Source: Ustulina deusta
Taxonomy: Eukaryota; Ascomycota; Sordariomycetes; Xylariales; Xylariaceae
Assembly: GCA_023159155.1 (NCBI GenBank)
Contig: JAJNNX010000001.1
Coordinates: forward strand, 806,001 to 870,000
DNA: 64,000 nt
Direction: 5' to 3'
Shown: piece by piece, positions 33,322 through 44,426 of the stretch
Layout of the letters: the number at the start of each line of letters is the position of its first letter
Position numbering within the stretch: the first letter of the stretch is position 1
The notes under the pieces: model-generated
Seen by the model: the letters and a program-made list of their open reading frames with translations, nothing else
What the model was told of the DNA's origin: nothing
The model's database searches: none
Program-made: the position numbers and the translations under genes

Positions 33322-35900
33322 TCAATGTATATCGAAGAGAGACTCCAAGAAGCCCGTATCGATCGTAGGATTTAACCCTTCCTCAAAAATACTCGTTATC
33401 TCTGTTCCTAGTGGTTCTGATGTCGACGTAGAGTCTCGAACCCCGTCGTTACCGTTGTATGGTATTGGTTGTAGGTTAGATGAGGGTGGGATAATGGGAT
33501 ACGCATTGCTGATGTGTGATTGGTGCTTGCCAATATGATAGCTTTCGGTTACTACTGCATTCTGGTCCTGTAGCACCGGCAGAGTAGGGAAGGTCGTCGC
33601 AAGGCACCCTTCTGACGGGGAGGGAAGGGATCCCATAAATATGGGTGTCATCTGCGTCGTTTGCCCAGATTCCGAGACTTCCGTCAAGATATTGTCAGAG
33701 GCGCTCGCTCGCTCAATCCTAATAGTTCCGCAGAAAGGGAGATCGAGATAGAGCGTATCACTACTATCAGTCAATTCTCGACTGCTGCTATCTTTCAGCT
33801 GCTCGACGTTTGACGGTAAATGAATGGTGAAGCTTACGCCCTCGTAAGCTTCTTCTTCTACAGCGAGAAGTTTTCGAAAGGCTGGGATTATGTCGGAGGT
33901 TAATTTATCGTCTGATTCGACCTGGGCAATCTTTTCTATACTTTGAAGTGCCTGCTCCATGAGACCGCGGTTGGCAAATCGTTGGTGAGCCAAAAGGTCT
34001 GAGATTCCAACGCCGTCAGAGCGACCAGCGACCCGTCTTTCATAGCTGGTATGGATGTGGAAAAGGCATAGTGCGGCACTAGCTACGAACGTGAAGAAGT
34101 CAAGCCCGCGACAGTAAGAAACTGCCGGGTGATAGCTACGGAAGGTCGTGAAACGAGTCAAAATCTCGCGACTAGAATTGATGACTGCAGTTGTGCTGTA
34201 GTAATACTGTTGGCTGTGTAGGGAATGCAACATGAACGGTAGATGAAGTTGCAACAATATGTTGTAATGTGCGAAATGCACGACAAGGCGGGTTTCCACG
34301 GAGGAGAACTCTTCATCACAGTAGTCGTTAGACCCATGCAAAAGCAACCACCAACGAGCCGGCATACAAGCTGCTGCCTTCTGAAGGATCTTGTCGATCT
34401 CCCTTGTCTCAACGACATCGTACATGTTAATACGGTTTCGCTGAAGGATGCGCCCAGCCGCCATGGAGTGAAGTCGCCCCATCCGCCCCGAAGGTGTGCA
34501 CCCTTCCAATAACGCTGGGGTTATCTGACTGTGTTCTGGCAGGCTGGGCGAAGTACCCAACATAAGTGACGCGTATTGATCAAAGTGGACGAGGAGAAAC
34601 CATATATTCTCCTGGCGAGATGTTGCCTCGCCCTCCACTGTACTCGTACTATGTGTTGGGCATTTATTTTGGCGGTCTAGACCGAGCAACTGCGCCATCG
34701 CGATCGCGCGGCGTAAGATAGTCCACGCACGGCCAATGTTTCCCATGTAATTATAGTATTGACCTTCGATGATAAGACACTATGAAGAAAAGTCAGTGAT
34801 TGCTATTGTCCCGTTGTCCGATGTAGTATCAAATCCGTCAAGGCAAAGGCCGATGCCAACTATCGTGTAACTCTCGCAGATTACTACTAAAGATAACAAG
34901 CCAAAGAATGGTGCATACCTCAATAATGTCAACAGATTGGGGAAGGTTATCGTTGTGCGTTACTAGTTTACCGACTGTCTCAAGTGCTCGAGACGACATG
35001 AGGCGGTATTCATGGCTTGAGCCTATAATATCATGATCGGCTTGTGATGAGACCACCTGGAGATATGTGCCTAAGACCAAAAGCCTCCGTGCGATAGCTA
35101 CTGGTGTAGTGCCGGGAGGTGGCAATCGCAACAGATCCTCTGGTGAGGGTGGAAATTGAAAGCCAGAGCACGCAGAAGACAGGGCTGGATGAAGGCTTGT
35201 GATGACGTTGCTATTAAGAATGGCATTGTGATGATGTTCACTAGGCCAAGCTGCCACAAGTGCGCGGACTACGGGTGTTATTCGCAGGCCCGCTGCATCC
35301 CCAAACTGCCCCAACGAACTGCCTACTGGCGCTCTTATAAGAGATGGCTGCGAGGCGCTGGGTATTCTCGTTCTGTCGTTGTCCTACCAAGATTCAGAGA
35401 TTAAGAATGTGCATAGGAGGTAACAAGTCGAATAAACGCACTGTTATGTTGTTTCTCGACACATGTAAGCGCAGATTTGCTACATCATTTGCTGCGAAGG
35501 GTGTCGATAATACGACCGCCGTGTTATCACTGGGACTAGGGCCGTCACTCCTCTCATCTGAACGCAACCGAGTACGATCCCCAGAGGCATCATCAGAATT
35601 AATCTTTCGAGATAGCTCCTCAACCAATGCTTCAAGACGCAGAATTCTGTTGTCGTCTGACTTGTTGATTCCGCGCCTCGCGGAGGGCACCTGCTCCTGG
35701 GGGAACTCTTGGCCGATGCATCGCGTACCCCGGCGATGGCAACCGTCACATTTCCCCTCGCTACGAGACCAGGTGCATCTGTTCTTCCGCCGCTTACATT
35801 CCCAGCAACTTCGCGTGCCTTTACGTATCTTCCTCCTATTGACTTCGGGCTGGGCCGCCAATGATGGGGCTTCGTGGGCCGGCGATCCGGAGTCCGCCAT
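33322..35900 (-). CDS. Zn(II)2Cys6 transcription factor
   Basis: Fungal-specific binuclear zinc cluster regulator. Three exons (35900-35442, 35383-34919, 34779-33322) give 793 residues; the start is ATG 35900, since the longer frame opens with GTG. The cluster is Cys32-x2-Cys35-x6-Cys42-x8-Cys51-x2-Cys54-x6-Cys61 with basic KRRKNR between Cys35 and Cys42, followed by a leucine-rich LRLEALVEELSRKI coiled-coil dimerisation segment (about 98-112). The middle homology region (fungal_trans type) includes ECLIIEGQYYNYMGNIGRAW and RRAIAMAQLLGLDR. The C-terminal ~150 residues are Ser/Thr/Pro-rich and acidic, a plausible activation domain. It is divergent from the lactonohydrolase-like gene, 537 bp apart, so it is a candidate regulator of it. 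Confidence 0.92.
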
Positions 35901-36437
35901 GGATGGCTCGTGAAAACTAGTCGCCGGGGGGGCAACAGTGTGGACCACTTTCCGGCTTCCTCGAACGGGAGGAGAGAGTCGAGACTACTGATAATCAATG
36001 AGCAGCATGTCTGGAATGGACTCAGTCCGCTTCCCGCGCTTCAGCACGACGTGAAGGTGGGGTTTGAAGCTTCCACCGCGCGGCGGTCGAATCTGTCAGA
36101 TGTGGAGAACAGTCTGTGTTCCCACCCCGAGCGCCAGTAATCCGGCTCAACATCAAAGCGACAGTCAATTCCGGTGAAGCTCGCCTAGGTGAGACGTACT
36201 CGGAGAAAAACACACGGAAACGGAGAAGAATTAGAGCGTTAGTCCGATCGCTCTGATGATGGGAGGAACGATAGAAGTAGAAGTATAAAAGACATGCGCT
36301 TCGCTGCGATGTTGAGTTTTAGAGACTCCAGGGCAAGCAACGCATTAAATCAAAGTCTGGTCTCTTTAGGACGACCAATTATCTTCTCCATCTCCTCAAA
36401 TATTTACCCCAAGCTCGCATAAAGAGCTCCCACCACC
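35901..36437. promoter_or_regulatory. Divergent promoter between Zn2Cys6 regulator and lactonohydrolase-like gene
   Basis: The 537 bp separate two divergent start codons. Zn2Cys6 sites are paired CGG triplets; CGG and CCG triplets occur here, but I could not single out one convincing inverted pair. Confidence 0.5.
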
Positions 36438-37232
36438 ATGCGCACGAAAGGCACCACTACGACCGCTGAAGGAATCACATGGTACTATGAGCAAGAGGGC
36501 TCTGGACCAGATATAGTCCTGATACCTGACGGACTAGGCGAATGCCATATGTTCGACAAGACAATCCCCTTGATTGCATCCAGTGGCTTCAGGGTCACAA
36601 CGTTCGACATGCCAGGAATGTCTAGATCTTCAGACGCGCCACCAGAGACCTTCGAAGATGTCACGGCACAGAAACTAGCCTCCTACGTCATCAGCATTAT
36701 CGACAAGTTAGGTATCGGCATTGCTACCTTCTGGGGATCCAGCTCAGGTGGCGCGACAGTGCTGGCATTAGTGGCTGGGTATCCCGAGCGTGTCCGGAAT
36801 GGGCTAGCACACGAGGTTCCAACATACGCCATTGAGGACCTCAACAATCTTTCCAAGTTGGAGGGAGATGATGCCATATCCCAGGCCCTCGTGGAGTCTG
36901 TGCCTGCAGGAATGTGCGGGAATCTCGAGGCCTGGGCTGACCTTGGAGATGAATGTCATGCCCGAATGTGGAAGAATTATCCTGTTTGGGCTCGTGGTTA
37001 TCCTCAAACTATACCGCAGTCATCGCCGACCGACGCCTCGAATCTCTCGAAGCGACCGCTATCTTGGACAGTCGGAGGGTCAACGGAAACTTTTCGGTTC
37101 TTCGACAACATTGTAACAGCGGCCAAAGCCGGCGTCGATATCGGATATCTTCCTGGCAAGCACTTTCCCTATCTATCGGACCATGAGGCCTTCGCGAAGC
37201 ATGTGGTAGATGTTACTCGCAAGCACTTGTAA
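36438..37232 (+). CDS. Alpha/beta hydrolase, zearalenone lactonohydrolase (ZHD101)-like
   Basis: Intronless, 264 residues, the length of the Clonostachys rosea zearalenone hydrolase ZHD101. It follows that family almost throughout: GITWYYEQEGSGPD, LIPDGLGEC, RVTTFDMPGMSRS, VTAQKLASYVIS, KNYPVWARGYPQTIP, FDNIVTAAKAGV and GKHFPY. The catalytic triad falls at the same numbers: Ser102 in WGSSSGG, Glu126 in AHEVPT and His242 in GKHFPY. The family opens the macrolactone of zearalenone-type resorcylic acid lactones. Differences around residues 130-160 (cap domain) mean substrate range cannot be assumed. The start ATG lies in CACCACCATGC. It is divergent from a Zn2Cys6 regulator. A cytosolic enzyme is expected: no signal peptide. 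Confidence 0.9.
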   Translation: MRTKGTTTTAEGITWYYEQEGSGPDIVLIPDGLGECHMFDKTIPLIASSGFRVTTFDMPGMSRSSDAPPETFEDVTAQKLASYVISIIDKLGIGIATFWGSSSGGATVLALVAGYPERVRNGLAHEVPTYAIEDLNNLSKLEGDDAISQALVESVPAGMCGNLEAWADLGDECHARMWKNYPVWARGYPQTIPQSSPTDASNLSKRPLSWTVGGSTETFRFFDNIVTAAKAGVDIGYLPGKHFPYLSDHEAFAKHVVDVTRKHL

Positions 37233-37975
37233 GCAAGCACTTGTGAATAGCGTGTTCTGTTCAGAAAGAGGGGGATGCGGATAGATGGAGAAACTTGAGA
37301 GTGACGTAGCCATGCTCAGCAATTAAGAGAGTATAGTCAATCATCTGTTGTCACATGTCCCTAACCTGTAGCGGTAGATAGGGATATTCACATCATGTCC
37401 TTTACCACGAGATTCCTCCATGCGCGACTCTTTAAGATAAGAGATTATAACTCCACTCCCAGTTAAAGTAGCGAGAACTTGGTATTCCATAGGACAATAA
37501 AGTTAAGTTACCTACAGGCGACTGTAAAGTAAATGTGGCATGCCAGTACCAGTTGCTGGGGCACGACTTTCCATGTTATATTGGGAATGACCTTTTGGTC
37601 CTCGTCAAATAGACTCAAGGTAGGTAGGTAGCGAAGGAAGAGGGGGAAGGTGGTTCTTGACTCCCACACAAAAGGTAATATATATTAGCTCCCTTTCGTT
37701 TGTTAGGCAACACTACAAATGTCATTCTTCCTGCTTGTCGCCCATTGTCTTAAATTGGGGTTATTCGATGGATTGATTCTCTCTGCGCGTTCTAGTGCGC
37801 CTCTATCTTTGGTATCATGTAGTATTCCGCCAATGAGTCCGGCCTGTTAGCCTTGCGGTCCATCGTGGTACGGCGAGCTGTATCTGTTCGCCAAGTGATG
37901 TAGCAAAACCAGCAAGTCCAGCCTTATCACATTAATCCTTACCCGCCGACCTCATGTTAAGACGCCGATCTGAAT
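37233..37975. other. Intergenic between convergent genes, no gene seen
   Basis: AT-rich 3' flanks with an AAGGTAGGTAGGTAG run near 37618. Nothing else recognised. Confidence 0.5.
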
Positions 37976-39406
37976 TTATTTGTTCGGCCGTTGGTATCTT
38001 ACTTTCGGGAACTCCAAAGGAAGAGACAGCACTGCTATTTGTACCTGGGTCCCTTTTTCTGCACCCGTTGCCTTTCTGACCTTGCCGCCGATCTCACGGA
38101 AGTATTGTCCAAATTGCTTGTCGTCCAAGCCCAAGTCGAAACGAATCTTGCTGGTCTCAAATTCGAAATTCGACAAAATAGCTGCTAGGGCGCAACAGTA
38201 CGTGTATAGCAAATCGCGATGGAATTTGTCTATTGATTGATTAGACGAGAATTTCCGCCTGATGTTCTGGATCACGGGCTCTGGCGCTGGATGTAGCAGC
38301 TGTCTGAGCTTATCTGCAGGGGGGACTCTGCCTGCTCTTCCTTTGGCCAATTTTGAGAATTTTATGAGGAATTCCAAGTAACGTAGGGCCTTTAACCTGG
38401 TCGTTGGATCTGGACCTTCGCCGACGGGGTTAAGTCGAGACGCAATGAATGCGCTTGTCAACATCTTGTTAACGCCTTTCTTGACGGCGTCTTGCCAGTC
38501 CTTGATAGGAATAGCATTCAACAACTCGCCCCCAATCATCCCTTGAGGAGTGTAAACGTCTTGTATGTCTCGGGCTTCGAAGTTGCCGGGAGGGACGGGT
38601 TTGGCCGCATCAGCCGCCGCTTGGAGATCTTCCTTGGATGCCATAGTATCTGTGACTTGCCCGATTGCTGACATCATCGCTTGAGATGAAGCTCCAAGTG
38701 ATTCGGTAATTCTCTCGTTATCGACGATGGCGTTTTCGGTGATTGCTGCCAGAGCTCTCTTGGCCTTCTTGGTACCAAAGGCCTGTCCCAGGTCATTGCG
38801 AAGCTCCAACATATTCTGAATGTCTGATGAGCATAGACGCCTCGCACAGTGAAGGGAAGCACATACCTTAGATGCGGACCGGCTCTGCAGATCTTGTTCT
38901 TTAGGCTGCTGCGAACGTACAACACCTCTCACAGCCATTTTTCTGGCCTCGACAATCAACAGCTCGCCGGTCGTCGGGTCAAAGACACCGATGTAATGCT
39001 TGAGATGCGATTCCCGGCCACCAAGGCCGTCTTCCTTTGCTGTATAGTCCAGTTTGCTGTGCGAGGACGAGCGAAGCAGGAGACTCGAGGGTGAGGGCGC
39101 CGCTTGCTTGCTCCGCGGCTTTTTCGATTTAGACGGCGCATTCCTTGTATAGGCTTGAAACGAGACGGAGCTGGGAAGACAGAGGCCGGGATGTGTGGCT
39201 AGAACAATGAGCTCCTGATTGACGCAAACTAAGTTGGAAGCCTACTCACCTAGCACAGGGGGACAGTCGCTCTCCAACTGCACAGAGGCAACTTTAATTG
39301 TATTTGGTCGCGCCTGTTCAGAGGCTGTCTGAATGGCTACTTTCTTCTTTGGTCTTGACGTGCCGTCCTGGCCTCTCTTCCTCTTCCTTTCTTGACCACC
39401 CGCCAT
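37976..39406 (-). CDS. RPA49: RNA polymerase I subunit A49 (RPA49)
   Basis: Pol I specific subunit of the A49-A34.5 heterodimer, a TFIIF/TFIIE-like module used in rDNA transcription. Exons 39406-39250, 39198-38867 and 38815-37976 give 442 residues. The middle intron (51 nt, GTATGT...TTCAG) is a multiple of three and otherwise reads through. Features: a basic nuclear N-terminus (MAGGQERKRKRG), the dimerisation domain with KHYIGVFDPTTGELLIVEAR, linker FGTKKAKRALAAITENAI, and the tandem winged-helix part with IPIKDWQDAVKKGVNKMLTS, ALRYLEFLIKFSK and the end LDDKQFGQYFREIGGKV. The identification rests on the order of these motifs. Confidence 0.88.
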
Positions 39407-40468
39407 TTTTTGAAATACACAAGGGGCGCCAGCAACAACAAAACAATGCTATGCTGGTATGACGACAAGAAGGCTGACCAAATGCAAATGAAGTGTAATG
39501 ATTGTTGCCAGTCCAGGTACCTGCGTCGCGGTAGTATACCTGCCTAGATAGTGCTTGTCGATGTCTTTATGCCTGTAAGTGGGCTACCTAGAAAAAGTTT
39601 TGGATCTGCCAATCAATTGGATAAGTCGACTACTTTCGGAAGGCGGTGAATATACCCCACCACCACCACGCCCCACCCGCAAACTGCTGAGTACCGAGCT
39701 GAAGCAGCCAGCCGCACATTCCAAAATGTATTAATTATTCAAATTCATAACGAATATCCAAGAGATGAGAATGTGCACACGTCCAGCTGCGAATCGCTAC
39801 TGTACTTAGAATTAGCTGATGCCTTCCTTTGCGCCCACTCATCTTGCCAACATCCGCTACGTATATGAATCGCGTACCTGTGGGTACCTAGCTTACATCG
39901 GCCTAAATCAACAGAAGTTAGCGTAACCGCCAATTCCCGTCTTTACGCTCTTGTACCTTGTTAGTAGCCTCGCAAGCAGCCATAGTGGTCAAGCGCCCAG
40001 TCTACATAGTTCACAGATTCCTAGAGGGACATCGAACTGTGTCAAGGATCACGCAGAAAGTCGGTAATATTCGTGGGGTCAATAATTGCCATTCAATTAG
40101 CTACCTAGGAGGCTGCGTCGTGAATCATCTCTTCCATGCTCTGACCATGGGCCACGAAGGCAAGGCAAATAAATCCTGCCCAAAACCCGTGCTGCAAACA
40201 GCTCCAGTATTCCACTCGATGGTGATTGACCAACTGTCCTCGATTTGGACCGACCCTTGTCACTGTGCCAAACCCGTGGCTTCACTCAGCCATTCCCTCG
40301 ATCATGTAGTCCCCCAAGTCGCCATCTAGTCGATGATTGTGGCCGGGGCACGACGGAGACTTCTGAATGTCATGTGCTGTGTATGCAGGTGGATTTGTTT
40401 TGTTTTTGTTGTCATGATGCTTGGTGCGTTGCATCGAAGACGGCTGAGATCGAGTAGACGCGAGTTGT
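39407..40468. other. Intergenic, no gene seen
   Basis: RPA49 promoter and RPL41 3' flank. The ORF at 39958-40329 (plus) has no domain features and was not called. Confidence 0.45.
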
Positions 40469-40604
40469 TTACTTGCTGTTAAACAAGATGCGTCAGCGTT
40501 GAGGTGTTTGACGGTTGCTGGAAATGTACATACCTGCGGGCTCTCATCTTTCTTCTCTTGCGCTTGAGGCGTCGAACTCTCTTCTTTCTCCACTTAGCTC
40601 TCAT
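40469..40604 (-). CDS. RPL41: 60S ribosomal protein L41 (eL41)
   Basis: The smallest ribosomal protein, a single basic helix at the subunit bridge. Exon 1 (40604-40534) encodes MRAKWRKKRVRRLKRKRRKM plus RAR and two bases of Ser. After GTATGT...TTTAACAG, exon 2 (40475-40469) is seven bases, C-AAG-TAA, completing Ser-Lys-stop. The 25-residue product matches eL41 over its whole length. A further intron in the 5' UTR is likely: donor GTAAGT at 40845 and acceptor CTTCACAG just before TCGCCAAGATG (40613). The gene is easy to miss because of its size. Confidence 0.95.
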
Positions 40605-40612
40605 CTTGGCGA

Positions 40613-40845
40613 CTGTGAAGGAACGGATGTCAGTATCATGTGTCGATTGTTCGTGAAGTGTGGAAGGTCATGATGTCAACCAGGCGCGGGGTAGGGGTGA
40701 TGTCAGTCTTTGGCACGACAGGCGCGCGCAGCCCGGGCAGCCCGCAGAGCGGCACGCAAGGAATTGGTGGCGGAAGGGGAGTTGATAATGTTCAATGGTT
40801 GGAATGCGGACGAATGCGATGCAGAAGCGTGCAGGCTGGACTTAC
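40613..40845 (-). other. Likely 5' UTR intron of RPL41
   Basis: GTAAGT at 40845 on the minus strand and CTTCACAG ending at 40613, eight bases before the start codon. Length 233 nt. Leader introns are common in fungal ribosomal protein genes; RNA evidence would settle it. Confidence 0.5.
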
Positions 40846-41852
40846 AAGGTTGCTGTCGATGAGGTGCTGAGATGATGTTGCTGGAAAGAGGAAACCAAGA
40901 TTCAACAAGAACAGGACGAATTGAAGTAGGCCAGAGATTAGGGTTGTGACCGCCCCGGTTATTATTCGGGTGTGGCAGGGCACGAAGTGGGGCGGGAGGG
41001 AATGCAGCTATGCGCGGGGTACGCGTAGGTATGAGGTAATGATTCTCATTGAATAGGGACCGGGAGCATCTTATACGGCAGTCTAGCCACATCCCCAATA
41101 AGAGACCTTGGGCAGTTACAGAGGTACCTAGGTTAGCCAGCCGCGCCATATCTTTCTGTTATGTATTGGTTTACCAGGTGCTGTGCAGAAGGCACGAGGC
41201 ACCGTGTACAAAGTACCCTTACAGAGGCTGTCATCCACAACATCAATTACCGGTCTTATACCCAATATCAAAGAAATATAATTCATGTCTCCAAGGAGAT
41301 AGGTACTAAACTTCTTTTTCTGCAAGCTAAGTCTGTGGGCGGAGGGCGGAGGGTAGGAGGGCCGTGCTTGCGTAAGACTCTTTGCATAGTATCTACTGAT
41401 CGCCCCTGCCTTCCCACCTAACTCTTCGTCTTGTTCGTCCATCACGGGAAATAGCCGTAACGCACACGGCAGCGAGAAGGAAGGCACACAAGAAAAGATC
41501 CGGGGAGCGGGAAGTGCAGACTCATGTGTGACAGGCAGGCTTTTCTCCCGTCAATTCTTCAATTCCTCAATTAAGGAGCTACCCTTACCTACCTCCTGAG
41601 GTGTCAACCGTCTACCCAGAGCGAATACCCGACACCTAACACAATAAATTCATTATGTCATATATTGCCATAGATGCCGAGTCTCGTTCCTCTCTATATA
41701 ATTCGCATCCCTCGTGTCCTGAAACCACCACACCTTCTCGTCAGCGCAGTAATCAAGTATTGTGCGCATGAGCATCCTCGTGTCATGTTGGTCATCACTT
41801 GTTAGGTAATAATGGGCAATCAGCAACGAGATCACAGAAACTTATATTGGAA
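40846..41852. other. RPL41 promoter and spacer, no other gene seen
   Basis: It contains the RPL41 leader exon and the TTAGGGTT element (40938-40945). ORFs at 41128-41487 and nearby have no domain features. Confidence 0.45.
40938..40945. promoter_or_regulatory. TTAGGGTT element upstream of RPL41 (possible Tbf1 site)
   Basis: TTAGGGTT lies about 335 bp upstream of the RPL41 start codon and about 90 bp above the proposed leader-intron donor. It matches the element in the RPS12/RPS22 promoter. Confidence 0.45.
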
Positions 41853-43917
41853 ATGTCTGAATATCGGCCTATTGCGCAGATATTCTGCCGCTACATCCAC
41901 AAGCCGCTCCCAAAACACTTCCGACCAGGTACACAGTCTTCCAGGCACTCTGTCCCTTTCCTACTTGCCCACCCGTAACTTGGTTCAACCTAACAACTTT
42001 TCTAAGGCCAAGGCTTCATCGATAGCGGAGCGCGACGGGACACACACTTCACCGTGAAGTCTCATGCCTCTCTAGACATTTCTCTGTCTCCTGGCCAACT
42101 CGTCCGAGTGGGAAGGAGTATCGAACACAAGTAGGCCTGCTGTCTTCCATGTTTTCTTTCGTAGAAAATAACTTATCCTTTGTTTCAAGTGACATTGCTA
42201 TCCTTCATCCATATATTTCGAGACGACACTTTGTCATATATTCCATTGAGTATGAGGAAGGCATACAACCGCTCTTATACGTACGCGACTACAACTCGCT
42301 TTGCGGCACGTATGTCGATGGCCCCTGTCCTCGGCCTATGAAGGTGTCACCTTCTTCTGGATATCTCCTTGGCCAAGGTGAAATCATTCGGATCCAACCG
42401 TATTGGGAGTTTCACGTATACCTGTTGGGTGCACAACAAATTGGGCCTACTATGAGTCAATTACGACCGAGCGAGACCGACGTACGCCCACCTATTTTGC
42501 TCGAACTTGTTCCAATCTAAAAAAAATGTTTGCAGCTTTTCCAAACTAGATTTCTCATCACTGAGCAGATACTAGGAAGCGGTGCTCTTGCCGCTGTCCA
42601 TCTTGCCGTCAATCTAAAAACAGGGCGACAAGTTGCTTGTAAGATCCATCGACTTGACCGCTTTCGGCGGCTCCAACGCTCCTCGAGCACAATTCGGCGC
42701 ATTCTACATGAAACTAACATTCTCAGTCGGCTTACTCATGTACGTGATAAAACCTATAACGATACTCTTCATCGTCTTTTGAAATGCTAACCAATCTAAG
42801 CCTAACCTCCTCCAGTTTGTAGCTGCATTTCGATCGTCAAATACTTTATACACTTTCACGGAGTTAGCGATGGGTGGAGATCTCTTTTCGATGCGTCTCA
42901 ACTATCCAGACAGTTTACTAGAGATGGACACCAAGCTCATTCTCCGGCAAATCGTAGAAGCAATAAGTTACCTACACGAGCAAAATATCGCTCATCGTGA
43001 TCTAAAACCAGAAAAGTAAGTCAGATCTATTGATATCCAATAGAAGCCCTTTATGGTCGGCGAACATCGATTAAATTTCATATAATCAATCATTTCTACA
43101 GCCTACTCACAGTTGAATTGATGAGCAATATTGACATGCGTTGTGAAGTGTATTCTTTGCTACAGGGCCTACATTTACGACTCGGGTTATTGTAGGGGAC
43201 CTCGGTTTGGCTAAAACGGCTATATCAGGTCGTATGACAAGTGAAGTCGGCACTCAAAGGTTTATGGCTCCGTAAGTAGTTGTCCCCCCCCCCCCCCCCC
43301 TTCTCTCTTCACCATAACCAGCCCTTTTGCTGAATGATGATAGGGAGGTGTATCGCGGCCAATGCTATGGCACTAAGGTTGATATTTGGTCAATTGGCAT
43401 GATATCACTATTTCTGGTCGCGCTTGATTGGAATAGCCTCGGCTGCTTTGAGGCCTTTGATCAGAGTGCCGTTGATGAAAGTCTCATGGCCGTCTTCGAT
43501 GACCTATCTGGTCAAGGCAAAGCGTTATCTAACGACTTCAGAGACTTCATCCGAAGGTGTCTTTCTGTAGCGCCATCCAAACGAATGACAGCAGAAGTTT
43601 CCAAAGGCCATACTTGGTTTCGTTCATCAGGGCCACAACTAAAAGGCAAAATTGAAGAGTTTACCAGGGGGTGGAAACCAAGTCGCACTGTCCACAATTC
43701 CGTGGAAGACTTGGACCTGCTTGAAAGCATAAGGGCACAGAATATGCCATCTCCAGTGTCTCCGGAAAAAAGAAAAGCACATGACCAAACAGATATAGTT
43801 GAGGACCCTGAAATTTCGCATTACTTCATGAATGGTGACTCGACAAGCCATAAGCGACAGAAGATTCTTCCAGCACAACTACCGCCAGTCATCAAGATGA
43901 CAGGAATCTACGAGTAA
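41853..43917 (+). CDS. FHA-domain Ser/Thr kinase, Mek1/Rad53 (Chk2) type, with one unresolved junction
   Basis: Checkpoint or meiotic kinase class: an FHA phosphopeptide-binding domain followed by a kinase domain. Exons: 41853-41928, 42007-42130, 42190-42481, 42536-42739, 42801-43015, a short one near 43102, 43166-43271 and 43344-43917, about 530 residues. FHA: VRVGRSIEHNDIAILHPYIS then RRHFVIY and NSLCGTYVDG. Kinase: ILGSGALAAVHLA (glycine loop), VACKI (Lys), YLHEQNIAHRDLKPEN (catalytic loop), VGDLGLAKT (DLG in place of DFG), GTQRFMAPEVYRG and VDIWSIGMI. The C-terminal ~75 residues are non-catalytic. Between PEN and VIVGDLG the reading frame cannot be joined by normal splice sites: the exon ending CTCACA at 43111 before GTTGAA is one base short. 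It is either a 1-base loss, a sequence error, or splicing I did not find. Confidence 0.75.
43284..43300 (+). repeat. Poly(C) run in a kinase intron
   Basis: Seventeen consecutive C residues just after the donor of the last intron of the FHA kinase gene. Homopolymers of this length are prone to slippage and to sequencing error. Confidence 0.9.
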
Positions 43918-44426
43918 ATTTTTTTACTTCACCTAAGAGCTTGGGAATCAGATTTGGCCGGTCATTTTCTCCTAACATAGCTAGGTATACAATACTAATT
44001 TGCAGGTCTAGATATAGTAGGTGAACGTAGAAGAAGGCGGCTTGCTTAAACAAAGCGCAATTTTAAGATAATTAAATAAAACCGATGTCGTTAGAACAAA
44101 CATTGCTCAAAAGCGTTCACTTCTACCTGTAAGATCTTTTATCTTAGGAGCCCAACGACCACATGTGCCCTTTAATTGTAGCGGATTTTGTTGACCACCC
44201 AGTTTAGGACTCTGGAGTCTTTTCATTTTTAGAATCCTTTATTCCAAGATGGCATGCTCATACAAGCTTAAACAAAGGCCTTAGTCTCTTTGTTCTTCGG
44301 CATCATCTTTAAGCTCACACAATTGTACAGTAAAGGAAAGAAGAGAATGTGGATTTAAATCCTATATTTTATTTATTCGGTTGAGAAATCGACTGCTCGG
44401 GAGGAACTATTAACCAAAAAAACGAA
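43918..44426. other. Intergenic, no gene seen
   Basis: AT-rich spacer between two same-strand genes. Nothing recognised. Confidence 0.5.

Noticed and set aside
40703..41149. 148-codon minus-strand ORF upstream of RPL41
   Set aside because: It overlaps the RPL41 leader and promoter and shows Ala/Arg low complexity; it is better explained as untranslated DNA.
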